A stretch of 46,818 bases of DNA, taken from assembly GCA_027859085.1 (NCBI GenBank), contig JAQIBJ010000014.1, positions 1-46,818 of the forward strand. Reading direction: 5' to 3'. The stretch comes from Mycoplasmatota bacterium (GTDB taxonomy: Bacteria; Bacillota_I; Bacilli_A; Izemoplasmatales; Hujiaoplasmataceae). A program made the translations under genes and the position numbers. The notes beneath the pieces were generated by a model. That model saw nothing but the letters and a program-made list of their open reading frames with translations. It was not told where the DNA came from and ran no database searches. Shown in pieces: positions 1 through 7,729 of this stretch; within the stretch, counting starts at the first letter, position 1; every line of letters begins with the position of its first letter.

Positions 1-15
1 CAATAGATACACTTA

Positions 16-47
16 TTTCATATAAATTCAATTATTTTCATATAAAT
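16..47. repeat. Short direct repeat in the left intergenic region
   Basis: A 12-base word (TTTCATATAAAT) occurs at 16-27 and again at 36-47, exactly 20 bases apart, about two helical turns. It could be a tandem regulator site for a gene left of the window, but the region is very AT-rich and chance is a real alternative. I see no gene in 1-327; besides this repeat it holds the hairpin, the palindrome and the promoter listed separately. Confidence 0.3.
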
Positions 48-134
48 GCCTTTATTAACCTCTATAATGATTAATATCTAAACAAGTTCCTTTATGATGT
101 CTAATAATGAATAATTGTAGAGCTATAATAAAAA

Positions 135-173
135 AACAAGAACTAGCTAAACAGTTATACTGAATAACTTGTT
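135..173. other. Imperfect hairpin in the left intergenic region
   Basis: AACAAG (135-140) pairs with CTTGTT (168-173), and a small inner stem CAGT/ACTG (152-155 with 159-162) sits in the loop. There is no clear T-tract on either strand, so I do not call it a terminator. A TATAAT hexamer lies just before it at 124-129. Confidence 0.3.
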
Positions 174-184
174 CTTCTATTATG

Positions 185-207
185 AAAATAATGGTAACCA
201 TTATTTT
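185..207. other. Near-perfect 23-base palindrome
   Basis: Arms of 11 bases (AAAATAATGGT and ACCATTATTTT) flank a single central A. The plus strand continues into a T-rich run, so it could end transcription coming from the left. Its compact dyad form also fits an operator. It lies about 70 bases upstream of the padR promoter. Which role applies cannot be settled from sequence. Confidence 0.45.
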
Positions 208-273
208 TATTTAAAAAACATTACTCGCTAATTTTTTCTTTTACATAAAGACAAATATTTAAACAACAATAAT

Positions 274-309
274 ATACTATTGGCAATAGTGTATGTCATA
301 CAGTATAAT
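274..309 (+). promoter_or_regulatory. padR promoter with overlapping operator dyads
   Basis: TTGGCA (280-285) and TATAAT (304-309) are separated by 18 bases, a good sigma-A type promoter. Two dyads lie directly on it: ACTATTG/CAATAGT (276-282, 284-290) over the -35 box and GTATG/CATAC (291-295, 297-301) in the spacer. PadR-family repressors commonly bind AT-rich dyads in their own promoters, so autorepression is the natural reading. The promoter also shows that an upstream TTG at 280 cannot be the translation start. Confidence 0.7.
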
Positions 310-327
310 AAATCTAAGGTGATATCA

Positions 328-669
328 ATGGAAAATCATACTATTCTAGATAACATGATCAATGAACTAAAAAGAGGCACACAAATCATGATTGTACTTG
401 ATGCATTAAAAGAAACGCAATATGGATATAGTTTATTGCAGGTATTAAATGATAGAAAAGTAAATATTGAGGCCGGGACCTTATATCCTTTACTAAGGAG
501 ATTAGATCAACAAGGGCTTTTAGATTCAACTTGGGATACTTCTAAAAGCAGACCAAGAAAGTACTATATACTTAATGATAATGGACAAAATATATTAATT
601 GCTTTAAAACAAGCTTGGATTGAATTAATTAAAGATACAAATATATCTATTATGGAGGAAGAAAAATGA
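328..669 (+). CDS. PadR-family transcriptional regulator
   Basis: A 113-residue winged-helix repressor. The start is ATG 328, with AAGGTGAT at 316-323 as ribosome binding site; a longer reading from TTG 280 would begin inside the -35 box. The protein shows the PadR pattern: helix-turn-helix with YGYSLLQVLND, then IEAGTLYPLLRRLDQQGLL as recognition helix and wing, then a short C-terminal dimerisation helix. PadR proteins repress membrane-stress or drug-response genes, usually including their own operon. The stop codon overlaps the next start (ATGA, 666-669), so it is translationally coupled to the HAAS membrane protein. The ligand is unknown. Confidence 0.9.
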   Translation: MENHTILDNMINELKRGTQIMIVLDALKETQYGYSLLQVLNDRKVNIEAGTLYPLLRRLDQQGLLDSTWDTSKSRPRKYYILNDNGQNILIALKQAWIELIKDTNISIMEEEK

Positions 670-1667
670 AAAAATATATTGAAAGATACATTTATGATGT
701 TACTAGAAGATTACCAAAAGATATTCAAAGCGATATAGAAAAAGAATTAAATTCAAACATATATGATATGTTACCAGAGAATCCCACAGAGGAAGACATA
801 GACAACGTATTACACAATTTAGGGCACCCTAGAGTAATCGCTAATGGCTATAAAGAAAATAAAAATTATGTTATATCACCTACTTACTATGATGATTACA
901 TTCGTATATTAAAAGTAGTTGCTATCATCGTTGGTGTTATTACTGTATTTTTCGCTTCTATTGATATCATTACCAATATCAATGAACCAAGTATACTTGA
1001 TTCAATTTTGTATATTTTTTCTCGACTAATTGGTGATACCATATCAAGTTTAGTTTTTGTTTTCTTTATAGTTACAGTCATATTTTGGATTATCGATAAG
1101 GAAAATGTTAAGAATAAAAAAGATGACTGGAAAATTAAAGAACTACCTGATTTACCTTCACCAACTTCTACAAAGATTTCAAGAACCAGCGGCATGGTGG
1201 GACTTATATTCTATTCAATATTCTCTGTAATATTCATTGTTATTTTACTTGAATATATTCCAGTCATTGGATGGTATGAAAATGATACACTCGTTGCTAA
1301 AATTTTCAATCAAACGATCACAGATAAATTCATCATTCCATTCATTATTTCCGCTATCCTTGGATTTGTTGTTCATATTACTAAAATTTACGAAGGTGAA
1401 TGGAAATTAAATGTTGCTATTTATTACACAGTTTCTTCTGTTTTTTCTGTCACAATAGGCCTCATATTTATTAATTTCCCAGGATTGCTTAATAATCAAT
1501 TTATAACAAAGATAGCAACTCAACTAGATATCAATGTGATTGAAGTAAACGATGCTATTTCTACAGGATTAACAGTGATAACTGTTATCATCATCATATT
1601 AACTTTCATTGATTTAATCTCTATCTGGTATAAAACATTAAAACCAAAAAAAGTTTTATTTAAATAA
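666..1667 (+). CDS. HAAS-domain integral membrane protein
   Basis: 333 residues. The first 75 form a helical HAAS-type domain (MKKYIERYIYDVTRRLPK, then a hairpin ending near LGHPRVIANGY), as seen in DUF1700-like proteins paired with PadR regulators. After it come about six or seven hydrophobic segments (around residues 80-100, 115-140, 178-200, 220-240, 258-275 and 300-325). The HAAS domain is thought to contact the partner PadR protein, so the pair probably senses something at the membrane. The 4-base overlap with padR indicates co-expression. No catalytic motif is visible. A dyad at 1700-1738 follows the gene. Confidence 0.8.
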   Translation: MKKYIERYIYDVTRRLPKDIQSDIEKELNSNIYDMLPENPTEEDIDNVLHNLGHPRVIANGYKENKNYVISPTYYDDYIRILKVVAIIVGVITVFFASIDIITNINEPSILDSILYIFSRLIGDTISSLVFVFFIVTVIFWIIDKENVKNKKDDWKIKELPDLPSPTSTKISRTSGMVGLIFYSIFSVIFIVILLEYIPVIGWYENDTLVAKIFNQTITDKFIIPFIISAILGFVVHITKIYEGEWKLNVAIYYTVSSVFSVTIGLIFINFPGLLNNQFITKIATQLDINVIEVNDAISTGLTVITVIIIILTFIDLISIWYKTLKPKKVLFK

Positions 1668-1699
1668 AGAACAGTCATTTTAGTGTATATCAATAGTAA

Positions 1700-1738
1700 T
1701 GATAACCATATCTTTAAAGATACTTTCTATGGTTATTA
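1700..1738 (+). terminator. Hairpin after the HAAS gene, possible terminator
   Basis: An 11-pair stem (1700-1710 with 1728-1738, one G-U pair) encloses an inner palindrome TATCTTTAAAGATA. The following sequence is AT-rich rather than a clean U-tract, so termination would be weak. It sits 32 bases after the HAAS stop codon and 15 bases before the insertion sequence. Confidence 0.45.
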
Positions 1739-1753
1739 ATAATTTATTAATTA

Positions 1754-1770
1754 GGGGCTGTCGGTAAATA
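1754..1770. repeat. IS left terminal inverted repeat
   Basis: GGGGCTGTCGGTAAATA matches the reverse complement of 3753-3769 in 16 of 17 positions. Confidence 0.88.
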
Positions 1771-1779
1771 GATAGCGAA

Positions 1780-1815
1780 AAAAAAGGCACTCACGAGATG
1801 TGAAATGCCTTTTTT
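1780..1815 (+). terminator. Terminator inside the IS left end
   Basis: AAAAAAGGCA (1780-1789) pairs with TGCCTTTTTT (1806-1815) and the plus strand continues as a T-rich tract. It would stop transcripts entering the element from the left before they reach the transposase, a known way in which insertion sequences limit impinging transcription. Confidence 0.75.
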
Positions 1816-1822
1816 CTTTTCA

Positions 1823-1844
1823 ACTTATATAGTATAATATAAGT
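1823..1844 (+). promoter_or_regulatory. Transposase promoter with dyad touching the start codon
   Basis: TATAAT at 1833-1838 lies 6 bases before the ATG at 1845, so transcription should start at or next to the start codon. A perfect dyad (ACTTATAT 1823-1830, ATATAAGT 1837-1844) spans the -10 box. No Shine-Dalgarno sequence is visible, which suggests a leaderless or nearly leaderless message and low transposase output. Confidence 0.5.
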
Positions 1845-3578
1845 ATGAAAACACATACATATTTTACCGAATATTTTGAGAAAAATCAACTGTTTTCGAC
1901 ATTTGATTACTTAGAACTTAAATTAGACAAAGATGATCCTGTTTATACACTTATTGATCTAATGGAGGAATTAGATTTTACTGAACTAATAAGCATGTAT
2001 AAAGATAAAGGTCGTAAAGCGTTTAATCCAATAATGATGTTTACCTTAATAACGTATGCAAATATGCTAGGAATAAGATCTGTTGACGAGATTGTTTCAA
2101 GATGTGAACGTGATTTAGGTTTTATTACAATCGCACGAGGGCTTAAGCCTAAGCGTGATGCAATTTATAACTTTAGAAATAATAAACTAAATGCTTTAAT
2201 AATTGATAATATTCATTATCAATTATTAGGGATTTTTAAAAGTAAAGGCTATCTAAATTTAAAAGAACTATTTATTGACGGGACTAAAATTGAAGCGAAT
2301 GCGAATAGATACACATTTGTCTGGCGCGGAACCGTTAATTATCACTTAATCAATCTACTCTCTAATATCTCAAATTTAATGGAAGAGTATAATAACTTCA
2401 TTAGTGAAAATAAATATAAGTTGAAATATTCTCTTATTAAAGAGAAAATGTTTGTAATTAAGGGTAGTAATAAGGTTAAACGAATCATTGAGGAAAACAA
2501 GCTCAGAAAGAAAAAAGGAATTAATAAATTATCCAATAATGATATATTAGAAATTGGTAATGTGGGCCCTGAGACTTTCACTAGAATATTGGATAGTTTA
2601 TTAATGATTATTGAAGAAGAGAAAATAAAGTTCGCTACCGGTAAAGGAGCCAAAAAAAGCGATATACAAAGATTATATGAAGACTTTTATCGTTATGGAA
2701 AACGTCTTATCAAATATAAAGATCACTTTGAAACAATGGGTACAGATAGAAACAGTTATTCTAAAACTGACATTGATGCGACATTCATGAGAATGAAAGA
2801 TGATCATATGCTTAACGGACAATTAAAACCAGCTTATAATCTTCAATATGCCATTGAAAATTACTTTATTGTCGATGTGTATGTTTCGAATGACCGAACA
2901 GATTATAATACCCTGATTCCTGTTTTAAATAAACATGATTTAATGACCAATACTTCTTTAATTTCAGTCACCGCTGATAGCGGATACTGTAGCGAAAAGA
3001 ATTTAAGTTACTGTAAAGAAAACAATATTAAACCTTTCATTAAACTTCAAACCCATGAAACTCAGAAAACCAGAAAATACAAAAATAATATCGGAAAACA
3101 TTTTAACATGAAACAAACGATTGTTAATGGTGAGTTTCAATACACTTGTCATAATGATCAAATATTAAAGTATGTTGAGACGACCCATAAATATAAATAT
3201 GGTTTTAAACAATCCTTTAAAACTTATAGGTGCGAGTCTTGTCAAGGTTGCACACTTAAACCAAAATGCCTATATAACTATAATGAAGAAAAACATAAAG
3301 ATAAACATAAGCAATTCCTGGTGAATCACAACTGGGAAACTCTAAAAAATGAATCTGATAAAAATATCCAAAGTGATGAAGGTGTCATTAAACGAATGAT
3401 TAGATCGATTCAAACAGAAGGCACTTTTGGTGATATGAAAGAAAACGATGATTTTAGAAGATTAAATCTTCGTTCAAAAGACAAGGTTTATAAAGAATTT
3501 GCTCTATACGCAATCGGAAGAAACATCAATAAGTACCATCGTTTTGAACGGGGAACATTGAACGAATATACGCATTAA
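1845..3578 (+). CDS. IS1182-family DDE transposase
   Basis: 577 residues, full length for the family. An N-terminal DUF772-type DNA-binding region (about 1-120) precedes the DDE nuclease fold. Catalytic candidates are D145 in LFIDGTKIEAN, the Asp of TADSGYCSEKN and the Glu of IQTEGTFGDMK, followed by the family's Y/R/E/K signature region (RLNLRSKDKVYKEFALYAIG). A long helical insertion lies between the first two acidic residues (about 170-300). A four-cysteine cluster (CESCQGCTLKPKC) before the last Glu is typical. The frame is intact, so the element may be active. It ends inside a 15-pair hairpin. Confidence 0.93.
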   Translation: MKTHTYFTEYFEKNQLFSTFDYLELKLDKDDPVYTLIDLMEELDFTELISMYKDKGRKAFNPIMMFTLITYANMLGIRSVDEIVSRCERDLGFITIARGLKPKRDAIYNFRNNKLNALIIDNIHYQLLGIFKSKGYLNLKELFIDGTKIEANANRYTFVWRGTVNYHLINLLSNISNLMEEYNNFISENKYKLKYSLIKEKMFVIKGSNKVKRIIEENKLRKKKGINKLSNNDILEIGNVGPETFTRILDSLLMIIEEEKIKFATGKGAKKSDIQRLYEDFYRYGKRLIKYKDHFETMGTDRNSYSKTDIDATFMRMKDDHMLNGQLKPAYNLQYAIENYFIVDVYVSNDRTDYNTLIPVLNKHDLMTNTSLISVTADSGYCSEKNLSYCKENNIKPFIKLQTHETQKTRKYKNNIGKHFNMKQTIVNGEFQYTCHNDQILKYVETTHKYKYGFKQSFKTYRCESCQGCTLKPKCLYNYNEEKHKDKHKQFLVNHNWETLKNESDKNIQSDEGVIKRMIRSIQTEGTFGDMKENDDFRRLNLRSKDKVYKEFALYAIGRNINKYHRFERGTLNEYTH

Positions 3579-3609
3579 TGAATGATTTCTAAATAATCAT
3601 TCATTAATG
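3573..3609 (+). terminator. Long perfect hairpin at the transposase stop codon
   Basis: A 15-base arm (3573-3587) pairs perfectly with 3595-3609 around a 7-base loop. It includes the end of the transposase gene and its stop codon. No U-tract follows, so it may protect the message or hinder ribosomes rather than terminate; the true terminator seems to be the next hairpin. Confidence 0.5.
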
Positions 3610-3672
3610 GATTAAATGACCATATTTAAACTGATTAGGACATCCTAACCCTTTTTACTTATATCTAAAATC

Positions 3673-3724
3673 AAAAAAAACTAGACTTTTTTTCGCATTA
3701 AATGCTGAAAGCCTAGCTTTTTTA
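3673..3724 (+). terminator. Terminator inside the IS right end
   Basis: A-tract plus CTAG (3673-3684) pairs with CTAG plus T-tract (3713-3724), and an inner stem (CTTT/AAAG, then GCATT/AATGC) closes the loop. A run of T follows on the plus strand. The A-rich left arm makes it a possible two-way terminator. Confidence 0.65.
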
Positions 3725-3752
3725 TTTGTTATTTAAGTTTATCTGAAAAAGT

Positions 3753-3769
3753 TATTTCCCGACAGCCCC
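3753..3769. repeat. IS right terminal inverted repeat
   Basis: Partner of 1754-1770, with one mismatch in 17 positions. The decayed transporter gene ends 19 bases beyond it. Confidence 0.88.
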
Positions 3770-3788
3770 ATTTTTGAATTATGATGTA

Positions 3789-4955
3789 CTAATTTGGTTT
3801 ATATGAGAATCGATTAAATTTAAGTGATATATATGATATACCTGATATAACAACAATGCTGATGTATAGCGCTTGTGTAACGTTTAAAGCGTCTAAGATT
3901 AATCCGCTCAATGATTACGCCAATCACTACGCCAACGCCATAAGCGATAAATAACACACCATAACGCTTACTATAATTATCCAACCCATATAACGATTTG
4001 ATTGCGTTTGGAGCAATGGCTAACCAAGCCCCTAATGTAAACCAAAAGCCTGTAAATGTTAATAAGTATAATGCATAATAGTTACCATTATTAAAATAGG
4101 CTATCACCCCACATAGCAATAAAACAAATAATACAAGTGTAATGATTCTAGTCAATTTATACCGATCACTCAAGAAACCAAACAATAATCTAGATAAACC
4201 ATTAGCTAAAGCAAATATTGTCATAGCAATAGTCACGTTTATTGGTGAAAAGTCATAATACTGCACACCAACTTGATACGATAATCCAATCATCATAAAA
4301 CCAATCGTAGTTCCTAACAAAAATAATATGTATAAGATAACAAACTGTTTATCGAATGTTAATTTTGATAATTGCTTTATTGTTGGCTCTTCGTCTTTAT
4401 GGACCGAGACTAACTTTAATGTAATTAATAATAGTATTATAAGTGTAAATACACCCAAAATAATAAATTACTGATGTAGAGAAACATTACTGAGTAACGC
4501 TTTAATAAATGGTGCAGTTACTAATGGTGATAATCCAAAGCCACCCAAAACCAAACCAGTATAGAAACCACTGTTTTGTTTAAACAAAGATTGAGTAATC
4601 ATTATGGGTATGCCATACCATAAAGCATTCCTACATCAATACCAACAAAGACACCATACATTAATATTAATCCAATAATATTACTTGTAAATCCAGCCAT
4701 AATCCAACCAAAGAAAATAAAGAATACACCTTTAAACGCAATATTCTTAATGGCTTGAAAAGTTAGATACCTACCTGTGACAACCATCGCTAAGGCATAA
4801 AACACCAAAGAAATCATATAAGGAAGACCACTAAAAAAAGTATTCACTTCATAATATTCTTCTACAGGAATTCAAAAGACACTCCATGTGAATACAGAAC
4901 CAAGTAAAATCATCATTAACAAACTCATTATAATTAAAGTTGTTTTTTTCATCAT
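3789..4955 (-). pseudogene. Decayed MFS transporter (OxlT-like)
   Basis: Joining frames gives about 389 residues of a twelve-helix major facilitator of the oxalate:formate antiporter type, with GGFGLSPLVTAP in the middle and LFGFLSDRYK after helix 8. It begins at ATG 4955 (or 4952) after an AGGTG site. Four lesions break it: an in-frame TGA at 4872-4874, inside WSVF*IPVEEYY where relatives have Arg (CGA to TGA would explain it); a frameshift near 4600; an in-frame TAA near 4470; and a frameshift near 3910, after which the normal C-terminus (SGLILDALNVTQ) continues in another frame to the TAG at 3789. The gene is dead or very recently inactivated, as the remains are well preserved. Confidence 0.88.
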
Positions 4956-5131
4956 ACACCTCGCAAATCAATAAGTATCGATAACGAAAAATATATTTTT
5001 ATTATTTTTTGAGTAAGTATAGCCATTATATATTATGAATATCATAAATTTTAGAAAAAACATGTCATTATTCAATTAATTACTATATATATAATTCACA
5101 ATAAATATTTAATAATTTCTGTTTAGTATCC

Positions 5132-5167
5132 AAAAAAAACCATTTATCAAAAATTATCAACAAATGG
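5132..5167 (-). terminator. Terminator of the Lgt-family gene
   Basis: On the minus strand CCATTT and AAATGG (5162-5167 and 5140-5145) form a stem followed by an eight-T run (5132-5139). It lies just downstream of the stop codon at 5175. The rest of the gap 4956-5174 is AT-rich without a gene. Confidence 0.75.
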
Positions 5168-5174
5168 CTATTAT

Positions 5175-5978
5175 TTACTTGGTTTGAATTTTAGTTTCTA
5201 ATTTTTTATGTTTATTTTTTCTTAATAAATAGAATCCAAACACCACCATTAATACACTGATATATTGCGAAGGTGTTGGAAAGACGGTGTACTCAGTAGA
5301 AATGAAACCAAATAAAGATCCTCTGTCATCTCCTCTAATAAATTCCAAGAAAAATCTCCAAGTTCCATAGGCAATAAGGTATACTTCTAATTCTATTGTT
5401 TTAAAGCTCTTAACTTTATTTAATGCGACAAATAAAATAAACAAAAAAGCTGATTCAAATAATTGGGTAGGATAAATTGCTATATCAGGAAATTCTTGGT
5501 GAGCATAACCATACGGGAAAACGACACCTAAGAATGAATCCGTCGGAATACCAAAACAACATCCTGCTAAGAAACAACCAATACGACCAATTGCATGAGC
5601 AAGCACCACACCTGTTATTAAAGTATTTAATAATTGTTTTATATCCTTATTCTCATCTTTAAAGAAGTATTTTATAAGTAGTAAAAATGATAAAACACCA
5701 CCAATTAAACCACCTAGAAATGTAATTGAGCCGAAAGTTAATTCTCCATTTTCAATTGAATGGAATATACCATCAACTAAAAAAGCAGAAACCAAAGCAA
5801 GTAAAGAACTAATGACAATTAATCCCAATAACTTATTGGTTTGTTGGCGAGAATAGCCATCTCTTTTTTCAAATCTAAATGCCACATATATAAGCATAAA
5901 AAATACGCCAATGATCATCATTAAATCATGCATTGGTATCGTATAATCAAAAATTTCAGGTAAAAGAAAAGGGTACAT
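5175..5978 (-). CDS. Lgt-family membrane protein with altered active site
   Basis: 267 residues, about seven transmembrane helices, of the prolipoprotein diacylglyceryl transferase family, which moves a diacylglycerol group to the lipobox Cys of prelipoproteins. Family marks are GGLIGG (89-94), GRIGCF (131-136), YPTQLFE, and WRFFLEFIRG near the C-terminus. Key positions differ from classical Lgt: the HGG histidine is Leu88, and the GRIGNF..GE region reads GRIGCFLAGCC, so the Asn and the Glu are Cys. The Arg and Glu of the last motif are kept. It may be a paralog rather than the housekeeping enzyme. It has its own extended -10 promoter and its own terminator. Two lipoproteins in this window would need Lgt. 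Confidence 0.8.
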   Translation of the reverse strand: MYPFLLPEIFDYTIPMHDLMMIIGVFFMLIYVAFRFEKRDGYSRQQTNKLLGLIVISSLLALVSAFLVDGIFHSIENGELTFGSITFLGGLIGGVLSFLLLIKYFFKDENKDIKQLLNTLITGVVLAHAIGRIGCFLAGCCFGIPTDSFLGVVFPYGYAHQEFPDIAIYPTQLFESAFLFILFVALNKVKSFKTIELEVYLIAYGTWRFFLEFIRGDDRGSLFGFISTEYTVFPTPSQYISVLMVVFGFYLLRKNKHKKLETKIQTK

Positions 5979-6000
5979 TAAATCACATCCTCATTTATAA

Positions 6001-6009
6001 ATTATATCA
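6001..6009 (-). promoter_or_regulatory. Extended -10 promoter of the Lgt-family gene
   Basis: The minus strand reads TGATATAAT here, a TGnTATAAT extended -10 element, with a T-rich stretch about 14-16 bases upstream serving as a poor -35. A GAGG ribosome binding site and ATG 5978 follow. A weak hairpin with a T-run after nagB lies just upstream, so read-through from nagB is also possible. Confidence 0.6.
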
Positions 6010-6050
6010 TAATATTAAAAAATCAAAAGAAGAAATTTTGCGTCTTAATT

Positions 6051-6800
6051 CTAAAATACCAGATGATCAGACTTCATATTTAGTTTACTAGCAGCAGCTT
6101 CATCAACGATAATCGTAATATCTGGGTGAAGTTGTAGAATAGATGCAGGAAAATCATCAGATACAATGCCATGAACCATTTTATAAACGGCTTCTGCTTT
6201 AGATTCTCCTAAAGCTATAAGAAGAATTTTTTTAGAATACATAATATTTTTGATACCCATTGTAATAGCATATTTAGGAACTTCATCTATTGAATTAAAA
6301 TATCTAGAATTATCTTTTCTTGTTTGCTCATCCAATTTTACTTTGTAAGTTTGACCTCCTAATTGACTTCCTGGTTCATTAAAACCTATATGTCCATTCT
6401 TTCCAATACCTAGAATTTGTAAATCTCTTTGATTACCGAACAGTTTTATATTATATTCTTCTGCAAGTTCTTCTATATTCTTTTTATCCGTGGCTGGTAT
6501 ATTGATGTTCTCAGGCAAAATATCAACATAATCAAATAAGTAATGATTCATAAAATAATGATAACTTTGAGGGTGGTCATTATTAATCCCTACATATTCA
6601 TCTAAATTAAATGTTTTAATCTTCTTGAATGAGATTATATCATTTTCATAAGCTTTTACTAAATTTTGATATAATCCAATTGGAGATACACCGGTTGCTA
6701 ATCCCAAAATCATATTGGGTTTTTTTATAATTTCTTGTATCACTAAATTAGCGGCTGCATTGGAAGCAGCATCGTAATCTTTATATTTGTATATTTGCAT
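6051..6800 (-). CDS. nagB: Glucosamine-6-phosphate deaminase
   Basis: 249 residues, the usual NagB length in Bacillota. It converts glucosamine-6-phosphate to fructose-6-phosphate and ammonia in the cytoplasm, the last amino-sugar step before glycolysis. Motifs seen: GLATGVSPIGLY (phosphate binding), NLDEYVG with a catalytic Asp, GIGKNGHIGFNEPG with the Asp/His/Glu relay region (the family's Asp-x-His appears here as GKNGHIGFNE), and SILQLHPDITII near the end. The start ATG follows GAGGTC. It lies 17 bases after murQ and ends the saccharide operon. It needs GlcN-6-P, yet no nagA deacetylase gene is in this window, so that step must be encoded elsewhere. Confidence 0.95.
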   Translation of the reverse strand: MQIYKYKDYDAASNAAANLVIQEIIKKPNMILGLATGVSPIGLYQNLVKAYENDIISFKKIKTFNLDEYVGINNDHPQSYHYFMNHYLFDYVDILPENINIPATDKKNIEELAEEYNIKLFGNQRDLQILGIGKNGHIGFNEPGSQLGGQTYKVKLDEQTRKDNSRYFNSIDEVPKYAITMGIKNIMYSKKILLIALGESKAEAVYKMVHGIVSDDFPASILQLHPDITIIVDEAAASKLNMKSDHLVF

Positions 6801-6817
6801 AATATGACCTCGATTGA

Positions 6818-7717
6818 TTAAATATTTTTTAAACTTTCTCTAACATTTCCATGGTGTTTCACTAAAATTCTTTCAATTTCTTGCTTATCTTCTATTTCAG
6901 AAAGAATAGAAAAAATAGCATATTTAACTGAATTGTATTTATCTAAATATGTTTCAGCAACTTTTAAATCTACACCTGTGGCTTCCATGACAATTGATTT
7001 AGCGCGAGACACTAATTTATTATTTGACATCTGAACGTCAATCATCAAATTTTCATACACTTTACCCAACTTCACCATTGAGACAGTTGTAATCATATTA
7101 AGAATGAGTTTTTGAGCTGTTCCAGATTTCATTCTTGTTGAACCCGTTAATGGTTCAGCACCTGTAATAGCTTCAATTGGATATTGTGCAATCTTAGCGA
7201 TTTTCGAATCATTATTTGTTGTAACACAAGCTGATTTAGCACCCACTTTATTTGCATATTCAATGGCGCCAATGGTATAAGGTGTGATACCACTAGCGGC
7301 AATACCAATAATGACATCATTTTTAGTTATTTTATGTCTTTTAAGTTCTTCTTCAGCAGCTTCCTTAAAATCCTCTGCGCCTTCAATCGAATTTCTTAAA
7401 GCACGATCTCCTCCAGCAATTATTCCTATGACCATTGAATCATCAACGCCAAAAGTCGGTGGGACTTCACTTGCATCTAAAACGCCAAGTCGCCCACTTG
7501 TACCTGCACCTACATAGAATAATCTACCATTGTTGCGAAAAGCATCCGTAACAACGTCTACGACATCAGCAATTTGTGTTATAGCTGCTTCTACAGCCAA
7601 CGGTACTAACTTATCTTCTTCGTTGATCAGTTTTAAAATTTCACAAGTGGAAACTATATCCATATTTTTTGTATTAGCATTTCTTCGCTCTGTTGTTATT
7701 TTACTAATATCAACCAT
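6818..7717 (-). CDS. murQ: N-acetylmuramic acid 6-phosphate etherase
   Basis: 299 residues, full length. MurQ removes D-lactate from MurNAc-6-phosphate to give GlcNAc-6-phosphate; this is the defining reaction of muramic acid catabolism. The SIS fold is clear: GAGTSGRLGVLDASE (70-84) with a catalytic Glu at 84, EGAEDF with the second Glu at about 114, and the signature GSTRMKSGTAQKLILNM. It lies 12 bases after the kinase stop and 17 bases before nagB. The lactate released could feed the dehydrogenase/Etf operon at 42302-46590. Very little doubt about identity. Confidence 0.97.
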   Translation of the reverse strand: MVDISKITTERRNANTKNMDIVSTCEILKLINEEDKLVPLAVEAAITQIADVVDVVTDAFRNNGRLFYVGAGTSGRLGVLDASEVPPTFGVDDSMVIGIIAGGDRALRNSIEGAEDFKEAAEEELKRHKITKNDVIIGIAASGITPYTIGAIEYANKVGAKSACVTTNNDSKIAKIAQYPIEAITGAEPLTGSTRMKSGTAQKLILNMITTVSMVKLGKVYENLMIDVQMSNNKLVSRAKSIVMEATGVDLKVAETYLDKYNSVKYAIFSILSEIEDKQEIERILVKHHGNVRESLKNI

Positions 7718-7729
7718 ATTCTTTACCTC

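Larger units (their letters stand above)
1754..3769 (+). mobile_element. Complete IS1182-family insertion sequence
   Basis: A 2016-base element with one transposase gene, bounded by 17-base terminal inverted repeats with a single mismatch (GGGGCTGTCGGTAAATA left; its partner reads GGGGCTGTCGGGAAATA from the right end). Rho-independent terminators lie just inside each end, which would shield the transposase from outside transcription and the host from the element. I could not find an exact target duplication: the flanks are ATTA on the left and ATTT on the right. It separates the PadR/HAAS operon from a decayed transporter gene. Confidence 0.9.

Noticed and set aside
280-327. N-terminal extension of PadR from TTG 280
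   Set aside because: The TTG is part of the -35 box, and a good ribosome binding site precedes ATG 328.
1750-3773. Target-site duplication of the IS
   Set aside because: Flanks ATTA and ATTT differ; no exact direct repeat of 2-8 bases touches both ends convincingly.
4872-4874. In-frame TGA in the transporter gene as evidence for a UGA=Trp code
   Set aside because: TGA ends many intact genes here, often in ATGA overlaps; Trp is TGG throughout; relatives have Arg at this site; and the gene has three more lesions.
6010-6050. Strong terminator after nagB
   Set aside because: Only a five-pair A/T stem before a T-run is present; too weak to call, so read-through to the Lgt-family gene stays possible.
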